Shown: positions 7,858 through 15,214, counted from the stretch's first letter. The stretch: DNA of 64,000 nt from an uncultured Fibrobacter sp. (GCF_900316465.1 NZ_ONDD01000008.1:1-64000); one strand, 5' to 3'. Notes: generated from the sequence alone by a model not told the origin. Translations and numbers: made by a program.

Positions 7858-8826
7858 TTAATCAACGATGACGCTAGATTCATCCCAATCGCCATATTCG
7901 CCCCAATCCACAGAATCTTCGTCAAGTTCCCAGGAGCCATCCTTGCAAACCACGGGAAGGCCCATTACAATACTCGTTGCACCTTCCTGGCTGCACTTCA
8001 GCATCTCTTCGGAAGACGACTCGTCCATGGTCCATTCACCTTCGTCGCAAGTCAATGTCATGGCAATGCCGGCAATGACAGTGTCCTTCGTAGAGCCTTC
8101 CACACTGCACAACAGGGCTTGTTCCATGGCGTCTTCATCGGCATCCCACATGCCATTTTTGCAAATCATGGGAACATCCATGCCAAAAATAACGTCATTC
8201 TTTTTTTCGCCCTCAATAGAACAGGACTGACCATAACTACCCATGACATCTACAGTCGTATTCGGATTAGGATTCGTCTCAGAAGGTGTTACAGAATCAC
8301 TGTCGCCGCCTTCAGGGTCTTCATCGACAGACTTAGGATCATTGCTGTATATGACACCCGGAACATCTTCTTCCTTATTCTGGCCATCGTACTTGCTCGG
8401 ATATTCAACTTCTTCGTCAGCATCATCGAAGCCGCCACTGGTTATATCCTTACACATGGACTCGGCATTCTTTTTGAGATATTCAATCGTAACACCATCG
8501 GCATCGTCCTTGACGGTAATGGTGTTTCCACTACACGTCACTTCTGCGCCCCGATTGTCCATCTTTGTAATATAACATTCTTCATCGACATCTTCTTGAG
8601 GCATTCCCTTCATGGTCGTAGTCTTAATCGTGAAATCGCCATCAATCACGACCTTCTGGATATAGGATTCACCTTGAAAGCTAGAAGTCATCGTTACAGA
8701 ATTCGCATCGGAAGTCACGTTACAAGTTGGCATACCGCCATTAGCATTGCTCGAAGAGTCGCCGCAAGCCATAAGTCCAAATGCAGCAGTCAGGGAAAGG
8801 GCTAAGCCCATTTTTTTCATATTCAT
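7858..8826 (-). CDS. Lipoprotein with three Cys-CxxGxW repeats
   Basis: 322 aa from ATG 8826, six nt after AAGGAG; a longer in-frame start upstream lacks a ribosome-binding site. The signal peptide ends in FGLMACGDSSS, a typical lipobox followed by Ser/Asp spacer. Residues about 25-130 form a small domain with several Cys. An acidic Asn/Pro linker follows. The C-terminal third holds three repeats of about 33 residues with the pattern C-x2-EG...h-x-C-x2-G-x-W (for example MICKNGMW, LTCDEGEW, VVCKDGSW). The same repeat occurs in the neighbouring lipoprotein and in the GH5 cellulase at 54200-56491. The tail is acidic. Surface-exposed role likely, function unknown. Confidence 0.7.
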   Translation of the reverse strand: MNMKKMGLALSLTAAFGLMACGDSSSNANGGMPTCNVTSDANSVTMTSSFQGESYIQKVVIDGDFTIKTTTMKGMPQEDVDEECYITKMDNRGAEVTCSGNTITVKDDADGVTIEYLKKNAESMCKDITSGGFDDADEEVEYPSKYDGQNKEEDVPGVIYSNDPKSVDEDPEGGDSDSVTPSETNPNPNTTVDVMGSYGQSCSIEGEKKNDVIFGMDVPMICKNGMWDADEDAMEQALLCSVEGSTKDTVIAGIAMTLTCDEGEWTMDESSSEEMLKCSQEGATSIVMGLPVVCKDGSWELDEDSVDWGEYGDWDESSVIVD

Positions 8827-8933
8827 CATTGTCTCCTTGTATGTTTCACGAGAAAGATATCTTTTTATTATAAAAAAACAACAGTTTTTCAAAAAAAAAT
8901 TTACCCAAGCATAAAATATGTGTTTATTCACAA

Positions 8934-8963
8934 AAAAAAGCCCCGACATAGTCGAGGCTTTTT
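8934..8963 (-). terminator. Terminator after the Gly-rich lipoprotein
   Basis: Stem AAAAAGCC-CGAC / GTCG-GGCTTTTT with three-base loop, 20 nt past the stop codon at 8984. Confidence 0.8.
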
Positions 8964-8983
8964 AGGTATTTTGGGAGAGAAAA

Positions 8984-9781
8984 CTACTTTAAGCCAGGAG
9001 TTTCTTCAGGAATTTGGCCTGCACCACCAAAGTTGCCGCCACCGAAATCTCCGAAGTTTCCGCCGCCGAAGTCGCCCATGCCACCGCCGGGCATCGTAAA
9101 GCTGGAATCACCAAAGTTCATGCCGCCCGGGAATCCACCGGTGCTGTCGCCACCGAACATTCCACCGAAGTCGGGCATCTGCATTTCCCACTGACCATCC
9201 TTGCAGATATAGGTCATGTCCATGCTAAAGGCGTCACCCATTCCCATGGATTCAGTCTTCGTGGCACCTTCTTCGTCGCACTTGTTGGCTGCAGCAGTCG
9301 CTGTGGAATCATATACCCACTGACCGTCCGTGCAAACTAACACGGCAGCACCCATCATATTCTGGGTAGCGCCTTCTTCGTCACACTTCATCATGTCGGC
9401 GAAAGCCGTGGAATCAAAAGTAAAGCCCGTAGTATCGAAATCGAACGAACCTGGGCCAACATTGGCAGATGTATCTACCGGGGCATCCGTATTGGGTTCT
9501 TCGTTTGCGGGTTCCTCGCTTGCAGAACTTGCTGCCGGAGGTTCATCTGTCTTGCCTTCAGAGCCTTCTTTTGCAGGGTCTGTCGATTCTTTTGTAGAAC
9601 TCTCTACACTTGAAGAACTTGCAGGGGCTTCATCTCCACCGGCATTAGATTCACTCGAAAGAGACGGCTGATCTTCACCGCCTGCAGGTGTTTCGGAACT
9701 AGCCGATGAGGAATCGTCGCAAGCCATGAAAGTGAACATGGATGCAGCAACTACTGCAAAGCCCAACTTTTTTAGATTCAT
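8984..9781 (-). CDS. Lipoprotein with two Cys-CxxGxW repeats and a Gly/Phe-rich tail
   Basis: 265 aa from ATG 9781, with AAGGAG 7 nt upstream. The signal peptide ends FTFMACDDSSS (lipobox). Residues about 25-125 are a low-complexity Ser/Glu/Pro/Thr linker. Two Cys repeats follow (LVCTDGQW and YICKDGQW), each preceded by KCDEEGAT. The last 60 residues are Gly/Phe/Asp-rich (GGGNFGDFGGGNFGG), probably disordered. It is a tandem relative of the downstream gene at 7858-8826: same signal-peptide style and same repeat, but separate terminators. Function unknown; the repeat is shared with the GH5 enzyme, which hints at a common partner or surface role. Confidence 0.7.
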   Translation of the reverse strand: MNLKKLGFAVVAASMFTFMACDDSSSASSETPAGGEDQPSLSSESNAGGDEAPASSSSVESSTKESTDPAKEGSEGKTDEPPAASSASEEPANEEPNTDAPVDTSANVGPGSFDFDTTGFTFDSTAFADMMKCDEEGATQNMMGAAVLVCTDGQWVYDSTATAAANKCDEEGATKTESMGMGDAFSMDMTYICKDGQWEMQMPDFGGMFGGDSTGGFPGGMNFGDSSFTMPGGGMGDFGGGNFGDFGGGNFGGAGQIPEETPGLK

Positions 9782-9946
9782 ATTGTCACTCCTTGAAAAA
9801 GATATCTTCAATATAAGCATTTCTTACTCAGAAATACGCTGTTTAAACAATTTTAAACAATATTTCGAACAGTCTTGAAATAATTTTTACACACTTATAA
9901 AAACATTGCATTCTTCGCTTTTTCGCACAAAACAGCCCAAAATTTC

Positions 9947-9954
9947 TAAATTTG
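9947..9954 (+). promoter_or_regulatory. TAAATTTG promoter box of nifU-like gene
   Basis: TAAATTTG ends 5 nt before the ATG at 9960. No Shine-Dalgarno fits between, so the transcript would be leaderless or nearly so. Confidence 0.45.
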
Positions 9955-9959
9955 TGCCC

Positions 9960-10814
9960 ATGAGTGAAGAAAACCTGAGCCAAGCGCCGTGTAACGAAAT
10001 GTCCCAAAAATTGCAAGAAATTGCCAAGGCCCCCAAATACCGTGGCGCCATTTTCCAGATTGAAGCCGACGAAAAAGGCCTCGCCCTGGTCGATGTCAAA
10101 GAGGCTAGCCTTAAAGTTTATTTGATGATTGACCCGGAATGTGACAAGATTCTGGAAACGAGATTCTTTACTTATGGCGGCCCGATTTTCACCGCCCTTG
10201 CAGACACCTTCTGCAAAAAGATCCAGATGGCAACCATCGACGAAGCCTGCGCAATTACCGCCGAAAGTCTGGAACTCGAGCTCCGCGACACTCCGGACGT
10301 GCCCGCTATTGCAGGTACCGCTCCTGAAATCAAGCAGATGAACACGCTGATCAAGCGCGTTTACGACGTGTATCCCGAAAAGAAAGCCACCGCCATTCTG
10401 GTGCGTGAAAAGATGGAACGCATCAAGTACCGCACGCAAACCGCCGAAGGCCGCGCCGAAGCGGACGCCGAATGGAATGCCCTCACCAAGGTTCAGAAGA
10501 TTGAAAAAATCGAAGCCTGGCTGCACCAGTCCGTACGCGGCATGCTCCAGGGCGACGGCGGCGACGTTGAAATTCTCGACTTGACCGAAGATAACCGCCT
10601 GAAAATCCGCTACCAGGGCGCATGTGCCGGTTGCGGTTCTGCCATGGGCGGAACGCTCTTCTACATTGAAGACGAACTGAAGAACAATGTTTATTACAAC
10701 CTGATTGTGGAACCCGAGGACCCGCTCGACAACATCCAGCAGAACGAAATGTCCGATGCGGACCGAAATTTGGCCGGTTTAGACGATAACAATCCGCCCC
10801 CCAGCCTTTTCTAA
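9960..10814 (+). CDS. NifU-like Fe-S cluster scaffold protein
   Basis: 284 aa from ATG 9960 (MSEENLSQAPCNEM). A longer in-frame start at 9906 would place the promoter box inside the gene. The N-terminal half resembles the IscU/NifU-N fold (YRGAIFQIEADEKGLALVDV, then FFTYGGPIFTALADTFCKKI), but the classical cluster cysteines are incomplete. The C-terminal NifU domain is clear: GDGGDVEILDLTEDNRLKIR followed by GACAGCGSAMGGT, the CxxC pair that carries a transient 4Fe-4S cluster. Role: assembly and delivery of Fe-S clusters in the cytosol. No NifS/IscS cysteine desulfurase is adjacent. It heads a co-directional run with the AICAR transformylase gene. Confidence 0.75.
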   Translation: MSEENLSQAPCNEMSQKLQEIAKAPKYRGAIFQIEADEKGLALVDVKEASLKVYLMIDPECDKILETRFFTYGGPIFTALADTFCKKIQMATIDEACAITAESLELELRDTPDVPAIAGTAPEIKQMNTLIKRVYDVYPEKKATAILVREKMERIKYRTQTAEGRAEADAEWNALTKVQKIEKIEAWLHQSVRGMLQGDGGDVEILDLTEDNRLKIRYQGACAGCGSAMGGTLFYIEDELKNNVYYNLIVEPEDPLDNIQQNEMSDADRNLAGLDDNNPPPSLF

Positions 10815-10852
10815 ATTTTATATTAAAGTTTGAAAACAACAAAGGAAACCTT

Positions 10853-11905
10853 ATGTCCGAAGAACTCGTTTTGAAATTCGTAGACCCGAAGCCGATGCGC
10901 TACGGTGAAAATTCCCACCAGTCCGCTGTATTCTACCGCGACCCGACTTGCACCGAAGCAAGCCTCGCTACCGCAAAGCAGCTCTGGGGTAAGGAACTTT
11001 CTTACAACAACATCGTAGACGCAGACGCCGCCCTCGAAATGGCCCGCGAATTTAGCGAAACCAACGCCGTCGTGATCGTGAAGCACATGAACCCGTGCGG
11101 ACTTGCTACCGGTGAAAGCCTCCGTGAAGCCATGGAAGCCGCTTGGGCAGGTGACCCGGTGTCGGCGTTCGGTTCCGTGATTGCCGTGACCCGCAAGGTA
11201 GACCTCAAGACTGCTGAATTCTTGAAGGGCCGCTTTGTAGAAATCTTGCTCGCTCCGGCATTCGACGACGACGCTCTCGAATTCCTGAAGAACAAGTCCA
11301 AGGACATTCGCCTGTTGGAAGTCGGCGAAATCAAGAAGGCTACCCACTGCAAGGTGTACAAGCACGTGATTGGCGGCATGCTCGTTCAGGACCGCGACGT
11401 GGACACCTACGAAAAGTTTGAATGCGTGACGAAGGCCCAGTTCCCGAAGAACAAGGAAGACCTCGCCCGCTTTACTTGGCTCGTGACCAAGCACACCAAG
11501 AGTAACGCCATCGTGATGGGCTACGAATACAAGCCCGGCTACTTCCAGGTGATGGGTCTTGGCCCCGGCCAGCCGAACCGCATTGACTCTAACCTCCGTC
11601 TATGCCAGCCGCGCGTGCGCGACAACGTCGCCCGCATGGAAGAGGCCAAGCCCTTCTTTGATGAAAACGGCAAGTGCATTAATGAAGCCGGCCTCAAGGC
11701 TTTGGAAAAGAAGGTCTTCGGCGAAGTCGTGATGGGTTCCGACGCATTCTTCCCGTTCCCGGACAACGTCGAAGCCGCCCACGATGCTGGCGTGCGCTAC
11801 ATTGTGCAGCCGGGTGGTTCCAAGAAGGACGACCTCTCTATCGAGAAGTGCGACGAATTCGGCATTGCCATGGTGTTCACCGGCATGAGGCACTTCCGCC
11901 ACTAA
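10853..11905 (+). CDS. Stand-alone AICAR transformylase (PurH C-terminal domain)
   Basis: 350 aa. It corresponds to the AICAR formyltransferase half of bifunctional PurH, which formylates AICAR with 10-formyl-THF in purine synthesis. Motifs: RYGENSHQSAVFY, GKELSYNNIVDADAALEMA, the catalytic-region KHMNPCGLA, and C-terminal SDAFFPFPDN and TGMRHFRH. The roughly 200-residue N-terminal MGS-like IMP cyclohydrolase domain is absent, and the ORF begins cleanly with its own AAGGAAACC ribosome-binding site. This is a genuine single-domain gene rather than a truncation visible here. The cyclisation step must be encoded elsewhere. Followed 9 nt later by the 151-aa gene. Confidence 0.88.
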   Translation: MSEELVLKFVDPKPMRYGENSHQSAVFYRDPTCTEASLATAKQLWGKELSYNNIVDADAALEMAREFSETNAVVIVKHMNPCGLATGESLREAMEAAWAGDPVSAFGSVIAVTRKVDLKTAEFLKGRFVEILLAPAFDDDALEFLKNKSKDIRLLEVGEIKKATHCKVYKHVIGGMLVQDRDVDTYEKFECVTKAQFPKNKEDLARFTWLVTKHTKSNAIVMGYEYKPGYFQVMGLGPGQPNRIDSNLRLCQPRVRDNVARMEEAKPFFDENGKCINEAGLKALEKKVFGEVVMGSDAFFPFPDNVEAAHDAGVRYIVQPGGSKKDDLSIEKCDEFGIAMVFTGMRHFRH

Positions 11906-11914
11906 GGGTCGCCT

Positions 11915-12370
11915 ATGGTTCCGACTTCTCAGAAGGAAATCAATCAGCGGGAAAAGGACCTGTATTACACGGTCCTTTCCTTCCTGAAAAAGATTCGCAA
12001 GGCCGGCAAGACTACCGCGAAAGAGTGGGACGAATACCGTTCCGCTATCAAGAGTGTTGCCATGACCGCCGATATGGGGAAGGCCGCTGACCTGTGGACC
12101 ATGGACAACTTGGACCAGTTCAGTCCCGACAAAAGCCAGCTCCCGCCGCTCAACGACATGGAATACGTGGCACGCGTGTCACCGGAATTCTTGTCGCAGC
12201 TCATGGAAGCCCTGTATTACGGCATGCTAAATCCGACCCAGGCGAACATGATTTCCGACGAGATCCAGGACGCAGACCCCGAGTACGTGACTTCGGCCTC
12301 GCTCGAGGAACTGCTCGTAAAGCTCTGGATCGGGAATGCCAAAAGCTACCGCAAGATGATAGCGAACTAA
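11915..12370 (+). CDS. Conserved-looking protein of unknown function between AICARFT and trmFO
   Basis: 151 aa, no signal peptide or membrane segment, predicted mostly helical. The C-terminal half (SQLMEALYYGMLNPTQANMI followed by SLEELLVKLW) is faintly reminiscent of the Smg/DUF494 family, but this is not a secure match. It starts 9 nt after the AICAR transformylase stop, and its TAA stop overlaps the trmFO ATG by one base (TAATG), so translational coupling in an operon is likely. No function assigned. Confidence 0.7.
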   Translation: MVPTSQKEINQREKDLYYTVLSFLKKIRKAGKTTAKEWDEYRSAIKSVAMTADMGKAADLWTMDNLDQFSPDKSQLPPLNDMEYVARVSPEFLSQLMEALYYGMLNPTQANMISDEIQDADPEYVTSASLEELLVKLWIGNAKSYRKMIAN

Positions 12371-13701
12371 TGAATGAACGCGTACGTGTAATTGGTGGCG
12401 GCCTCGCTGGCTGCGAAGCGGCTTTGCAACTGGCTAGTCGCGGTTTTAAGGTGGACTTGTACGAAATGCGCCCGGTGCGGCAGACCCCTGCCCACAAGGA
12501 CGGTCATTTGGCACAATTAGTTTGTTCCAACAGCTTCAAGGCGTTGGGCATTACATCTGCTCATGGTCTCTTGAAGCAGGAACTCACGATGCTCGGGAGC
12601 TTTTTGCTGGATTCGGCCCGCGAAGCGGCCGTGCCCGCAGGCGACTCGCTCACCGTAAACCGCGATATTTTCAGCGAATCGGTCGAAAAGAAGATTGCTG
12701 AGTCGCCCAACATCACGTTACACCGCGAAGAAGTCACAAGCCTCGAAGGCGACTGCCCTACTTTGGTGGCCGCAGGACCTTTGGCAAGCGATGCGCTCGC
12801 CGATGACATTTTCAAGCGCCTGGGTAGCAACCGCCTGCACTTCTTTGACGCCATCGCTCCGGTCGTCGAAACCGACAGTATCGACTTTGACCACGCCTTT
12901 TACCGCAACCGTTGGGAAAAGGGCGAAACAGCAGACTTTATCAACTGCCCGCTGGACAAGGAAACCTACACCGAATTTGTGCGCAAGCTCTGCGAAGCCG
13001 AAAGCACCGAGCCACGTCCGTTCGAAAAGAACGAACTGTTCGAAGGTTGCTTGCCGGTGGAAGAAATGGCCCGCCGCGGTTTTGAAACGCTCCGTCACGG
13101 CCCCATGCGCCCGATTGGCCTGGGTCTCGGCAACAACGGAAAATTGTGGTACGCGGTCATCCAGCTCCGCGCCGAAAACAAGCAAAAGACCTTGTTCAAT
13201 ATGGTGGGTTTCCAGACGCGCCTCAAGTGGGGCACGCAAAAGGAAATCTTCACCATGGTGCCGGCACTCCGCAATGCGAAATTTGCACGCCTCGGCTGCA
13301 TGCACCGCAACACCTTCATTGAATCGCCCAAATTCCTGGACAAGACGCTCCGCCTGCGTCCGGACCTTGAATGCGCCAAGAACATTCCGCCTACATGGTT
13401 TGCGGGCCAGATTACGGGTTCCGAAGGCTACACTGAAGCGGTCGCTACCGGCTGGTACGCCGCCTGGAACATGGCACAGACGATTCTACACGGACATGCC
13501 GACCCGCTACCGGACGAAAGCTGCATCGGTTCGCTCATGAACCGCCTGGTGGAAGAAAACGAAGACTTCCAGCCCATGAATTTCAACTTCGGGCTGCTCC
13601 CCCACCACGAAGGCCTCAAGAAAAAGAATAAAAAAGAGATTCTTGCGGCTCGCGCCGAAGAATCTGTTCGAAAGTGGATTGCCGATAGGAAGATGGTGTA
13701 G
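12370..13701 (+). CDS. trmFO: tRNA (uracil-54-C5) methyltransferase, folate/FAD-dependent
   Basis: 443 aa from ATG 12370, which overlaps the previous stop. TrmFO makes ribothymidine 54 in the T-loop of tRNAs using 5,10-methylene-THF and FADH2. The FAD Rossmann motif VIGGGLAGCEAALQLASRG is at residues 7-25. Family motifs include LYEMRPVRQTPAHKD, LVCSNSFKA (catalytic-region Cys), FINCPLDKETY (second conserved Cys), and C-terminal QITGSEGYTEAVATG and PMNFNFGLLP. Length is normal. A one-carbon theme links it to the upstream AICAR transformylase, though the co-transcription may be incidental. Confidence 0.95.
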   Translation: MNERVRVIGGGLAGCEAALQLASRGFKVDLYEMRPVRQTPAHKDGHLAQLVCSNSFKALGITSAHGLLKQELTMLGSFLLDSAREAAVPAGDSLTVNRDIFSESVEKKIAESPNITLHREEVTSLEGDCPTLVAAGPLASDALADDIFKRLGSNRLHFFDAIAPVVETDSIDFDHAFYRNRWEKGETADFINCPLDKETYTEFVRKLCEAESTEPRPFEKNELFEGCLPVEEMARRGFETLRHGPMRPIGLGLGNNGKLWYAVIQLRAENKQKTLFNMVGFQTRLKWGTQKEIFTMVPALRNAKFARLGCMHRNTFIESPKFLDKTLRLRPDLECAKNIPPTWFAGQITGSEGYTEAVATGWYAAWNMAQTILHGHADPLPDESCIGSLMNRLVEENEDFQPMNFNFGLLPHHEGLKKKNKKEILAARAEESVRKWIADRKMV

Positions 13702-13725
13702 AAGGGCTTCACCTTCGGTGAAGCT

Positions 13726-13796
13726 AATCTGGCTACCTTAGATACACAAAGGGCCCCCCAGAAGGGAGGCCTTTTGTGTATCAGGGTAGCCAGATT
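13726..13796. repeat. Long hairpin after trmFO with tRNA T-arm-like end
   Basis: Outer 12-bp stem AATCTGGCTACC / GGTAGCCAGATT and inner 15-bp stem starting GATACACAAA (one G-T pair) enclose a C/G-rich loop. It may end trmFO transcription, but no clean T tract follows. The right arm GGGTAGCCAGATTCG closely resembles the T-arm/acceptor part of the tRNA-Pro complement nearby. Confidence 0.5.
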
Positions 13797-13935
13797 CGTT
13801 CTCACCGCTACTCGGCTTTGCCGAGCGGCGCGAACCCTACGGGCTACGCCTATAGGCGTAGCGCAAAATTCGCCTTACGCACTCTCGCTGTTCGTGCATA
13901 GGCTAATTTTGTGCCGCAAAGCTCACTTCGTTTCG
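13797..13935. repeat. Chain of short palindromes
   Basis: Consecutive small hairpins: CTCGGC-TTT-GCCGAG, the 18-bp palindrome CTACGCC-TATA-GGCGTAG, and an imperfect long stem from CAAAATT to AATTTTG. It ends with CTCACTTCGTTTCG then TATTTTGCCC, nearly the same as part of the insert in the split tRNA-Pro (TTCACTTCGTTTCAC then ATTTTGCCC). Non-coding. Confidence 0.55.
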
Positions 13936-14014
13936 TATTTTGCCCTCTTTTTCTCTGAAAAAAGGTATATTAAAAGAAATCAAACAAATCCAACAAAACA
14001 AAAATACGTTTAAA

Positions 14015-14563
14015 ATGAAAAAAATTCACCGTAAAAGCCATCTCGCTAAAATAGCTCTGTTTTTTTCATTTACAGTATACCTTTCCAGTTGTGCTTATCA
14101 GGTATCTGCACTTCACGCTTATAATGGGCCTCGGAAACAAGAATCCAATAAATGCACAGTATCAAGAACAGCTCTTCCGACAAAATTCAACTCCACAATT
14201 GATGAATTCAACGAATTTATTCTAGGAGACAGTCATGTTGAAACTAAAGGCAACTACGAAAATGAAGAAGCTGCTTACGACTGTATGACTATCGGAGCTA
14301 AAAGTGTTCTTATTTTAGATCGTGGAGTCGTCTCCTCAAGTACAACCTATGTTCCCGGTTCAACAACAACCAATTACAATCCCTACACGAACCAATTTAC
14401 ATCACAAACTTCATCCGGATATTACGTTTCATCTAATACATCTGCATACGTAGTTGTTTTTTTCGACAAAGATCTTCCTAATTCAGGAGAAACTATTACA
14501 AAAGAAGATTATACGTCATGGAAAAGAAGAAATGTAATTACCTCATGTGATGGCTGTAAGTAG
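14015..14563 (+). CDS. Small lipoprotein of unknown function
   Basis: 182 aa from ATG 14015. The signal peptide ends TVYLSSCAYQ, a good lipobox. The mature part has two Cys pairs (KCTVS and C-terminal SCDGCK), a central Ser/Thr/Tyr/Asn-rich stretch (VPGSTTTNYNPYTN) and a VVVFFDKDLP strand. No family recognised. The A/T-rich codon use differs from the C/G-ending codons of housekeeping neighbours, and it sits among palindromic repeats and tRNA genes, so it may be an accessory gene. A perfect terminator follows. Confidence 0.65.
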   Translation: MKKIHRKSHLAKIALFFSFTVYLSSCAYQVSALHAYNGPRKQESNKCTVSRTALPTKFNSTIDEFNEFILGDSHVETKGNYENEEAAYDCMTIGAKSVLILDRGVVSSSTTYVPGSTTTNYNPYTNQFTSQTSSGYYVSSNTSAYVVVFFDKDLPNSGETITKEDYTSWKRRNVITSCDGCK

Positions 14564-14580
14564 TCTAATATAGCGAAAAT

Positions 14581-14613
14581 AACAAAGGCACCCTTTGTAA
14601 GGGTGCCTTTGTT
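14581..14613. terminator. Bidirectional terminator between lipoprotein gene and tRNA-Pro
   Basis: Perfect 13-bp stem AACAAAGGCACCC / GGGTGCCTTTGTT. It serves the plus-strand lipoprotein gene and lies directly 3' of the minus-strand tRNA-Pro. Confidence 0.8.
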
Positions 14614-14616
14614 ATA

Positions 14617-14690
14617 TCGGGGTAACCAGATTCGAACTGATGACATTCTGCTCCCAAAGCAGACGCTCTACCAGGCTGAGCTACACCCCG
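14617..14690 (-). tRNA. tRNA-Pro (anticodon TGG)
   Basis: Minus strand begins CGGGGTGTAGCTCAGCC. The acceptor stem CGGGGTG pairs with TACCCCG (one G-T). The anticodon loop TTTGGGA reads TGG. The T-arm is ATCAG-TTCGAAT-CTGGT, and the discriminator base is A. No CCA is encoded. A TATATTTG promoter box lies 7 nt upstream. Confidence 0.95.
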
Positions 14691-14697
14691 AGTGCGA

Positions 14698-14705
14698 CAA
14701 ATATA
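14698..14705 (-). promoter_or_regulatory. Promoter box of tRNA-Pro
   Basis: Minus-strand TATATTTG seven nt upstream of the mature 5' end, matching the Bacteroidetes-type -7 consensus TAnnTTTG. The same box precedes tRNA-Lys and the split tRNA-Pro copy (14949-14956). Confidence 0.6.
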
Positions 14706-14761
14706 ATAAAATATTCTGCCTTTTGGAAATAAATTTAATGAAAAACATGGTCCTTACGGAC

Positions 14762-14941
14762 CGGGGTAACCAGATTGCCAAAATGTTCACTTCGTTTCAC
14801 ATTTTGCCCTTCGGGCTTACTTGAACTTCGTTCAAGATAAGGCCTAGAATCGTCATGTTCGCTTCGCTCTCGACGATTCTAGTCGAACTGACGACATTCT
14901 GCTCCCAAAGCAGACGCTCTACCAGGCTGAGCTACACCCCG
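14762..14941 (-). pseudogene. Second tRNA-Pro(TGG) copy, split by an insertion in the T-arm
   Basis: Positions 14884-14941 match the intact tRNA-Pro from its 5' end through the T-loop, with one change (GACG against GATG in the complement). Positions 14762-14776 match its 3' end. About 107 bp of palindromic sequence lie between. The upstream promoter region (to 14964) is duplicated as well, so this was a tandem duplication of the whole transcription unit before or after the insertion. The insert is too short and too hairpin-rich for a group I intron, and bacterial tRNA introns sit in the anticodon loop, so a non-functional gene is most likely. Confidence 0.8.
14777..14883. mobile_element. Palindromic insert inside tRNA-Pro copy
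   Basis: Four nested or successive hairpins: AAAATGTT...ACATTTT, CCC-TTC-GGG, CTTGAAC-TTC-GTTCAAG, and TAGAATCGTC...GACGATTCTA. No coding capacity and no clear target duplication beyond one T. It shares a block with the repeat chain at 13797-13935. Confidence 0.6.
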
Positions 14942-14994
14942 AGTGCGACAAATATAATAAAATAACGCTCACTTGAGGGGCCTTTTTAAAAGAA

Positions 14995-15025
14995 AAACCG
15001 ATTCTAGAAAATCTAGAACCGGTTT
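14995..15025 (-). terminator. Terminator of tRNA-Lys
   Basis: Stem AAACCG-TTCTAGA / TCTAGAA-CGGTTT with a T-rich 3' flank on the minus strand, directly after the tRNA-Lys 3' end. Confidence 0.75.
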
Positions 15026-15027
15026 CC

Positions 15028-15100
15028 TGAGCTACGAAGGGCTCGAACCTTCGACCCACGCCTTAAAAGGGCGTTGCTCTACCAACTGAGCTAGTAGCCC
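15028..15100 (-). tRNA. tRNA-Lys (anticodon TTT)
   Basis: Minus strand begins GGGCTACTAGCTCAGTTGG. The anticodon loop CTTTTAA reads TTT. The T-arm holds GGTTCGAGCC, the acceptor GGGCTAC pairs with GTAGCTC, and the discriminator is A. No CCA encoded. 73 nt. Confidence 0.95.
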
Positions 15101-15109
15101 GAACGCACC

Positions 15110-15117
15110 CAAATATA
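15110..15117 (-). promoter_or_regulatory. Promoter box of tRNA-Lys
   Basis: Minus-strand TATATTTG, nine nt upstream of the mature tRNA 5' end. Confidence 0.6.
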
Positions 15118-15214
15118 TTAAACGTTTCGCCTTTTGTAAAGGCGGAATCCCTATTTAATCGTAAAATTTCACGCTTTTTTGCGGATTTTTCCGCTCTCAC
15201 GGCAACAATATTTG

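Noticed and set aside
9906..9959. An 18-residue N-terminal extension of the nifU-like protein
   Set aside because: It would overlap the TAAATTTG promoter box and is A/T-rich without a ribosome-binding site; MSEENLSQ fits better.
12094..12369. A 92-residue N-terminal extension of TrmFO
   Set aside because: It overlaps the upstream gene in another frame; TrmFO proteins start directly before the FAD motif, at ATG 12370.
13774..14013. A 79-codon plus-strand frame in the spacer after trmFO
   Set aside because: It runs through hairpin repeats and its sequence is the translation of palindromes; no ribosome-binding site.
14777..14883. A self-splicing intron in the tRNA-Pro copy
   Set aside because: About 107 bp is too short for group I or II introns, the position is the T-arm rather than the anticodon loop, and the sequence is a chain of simple hairpins shared with intergenic repeats.
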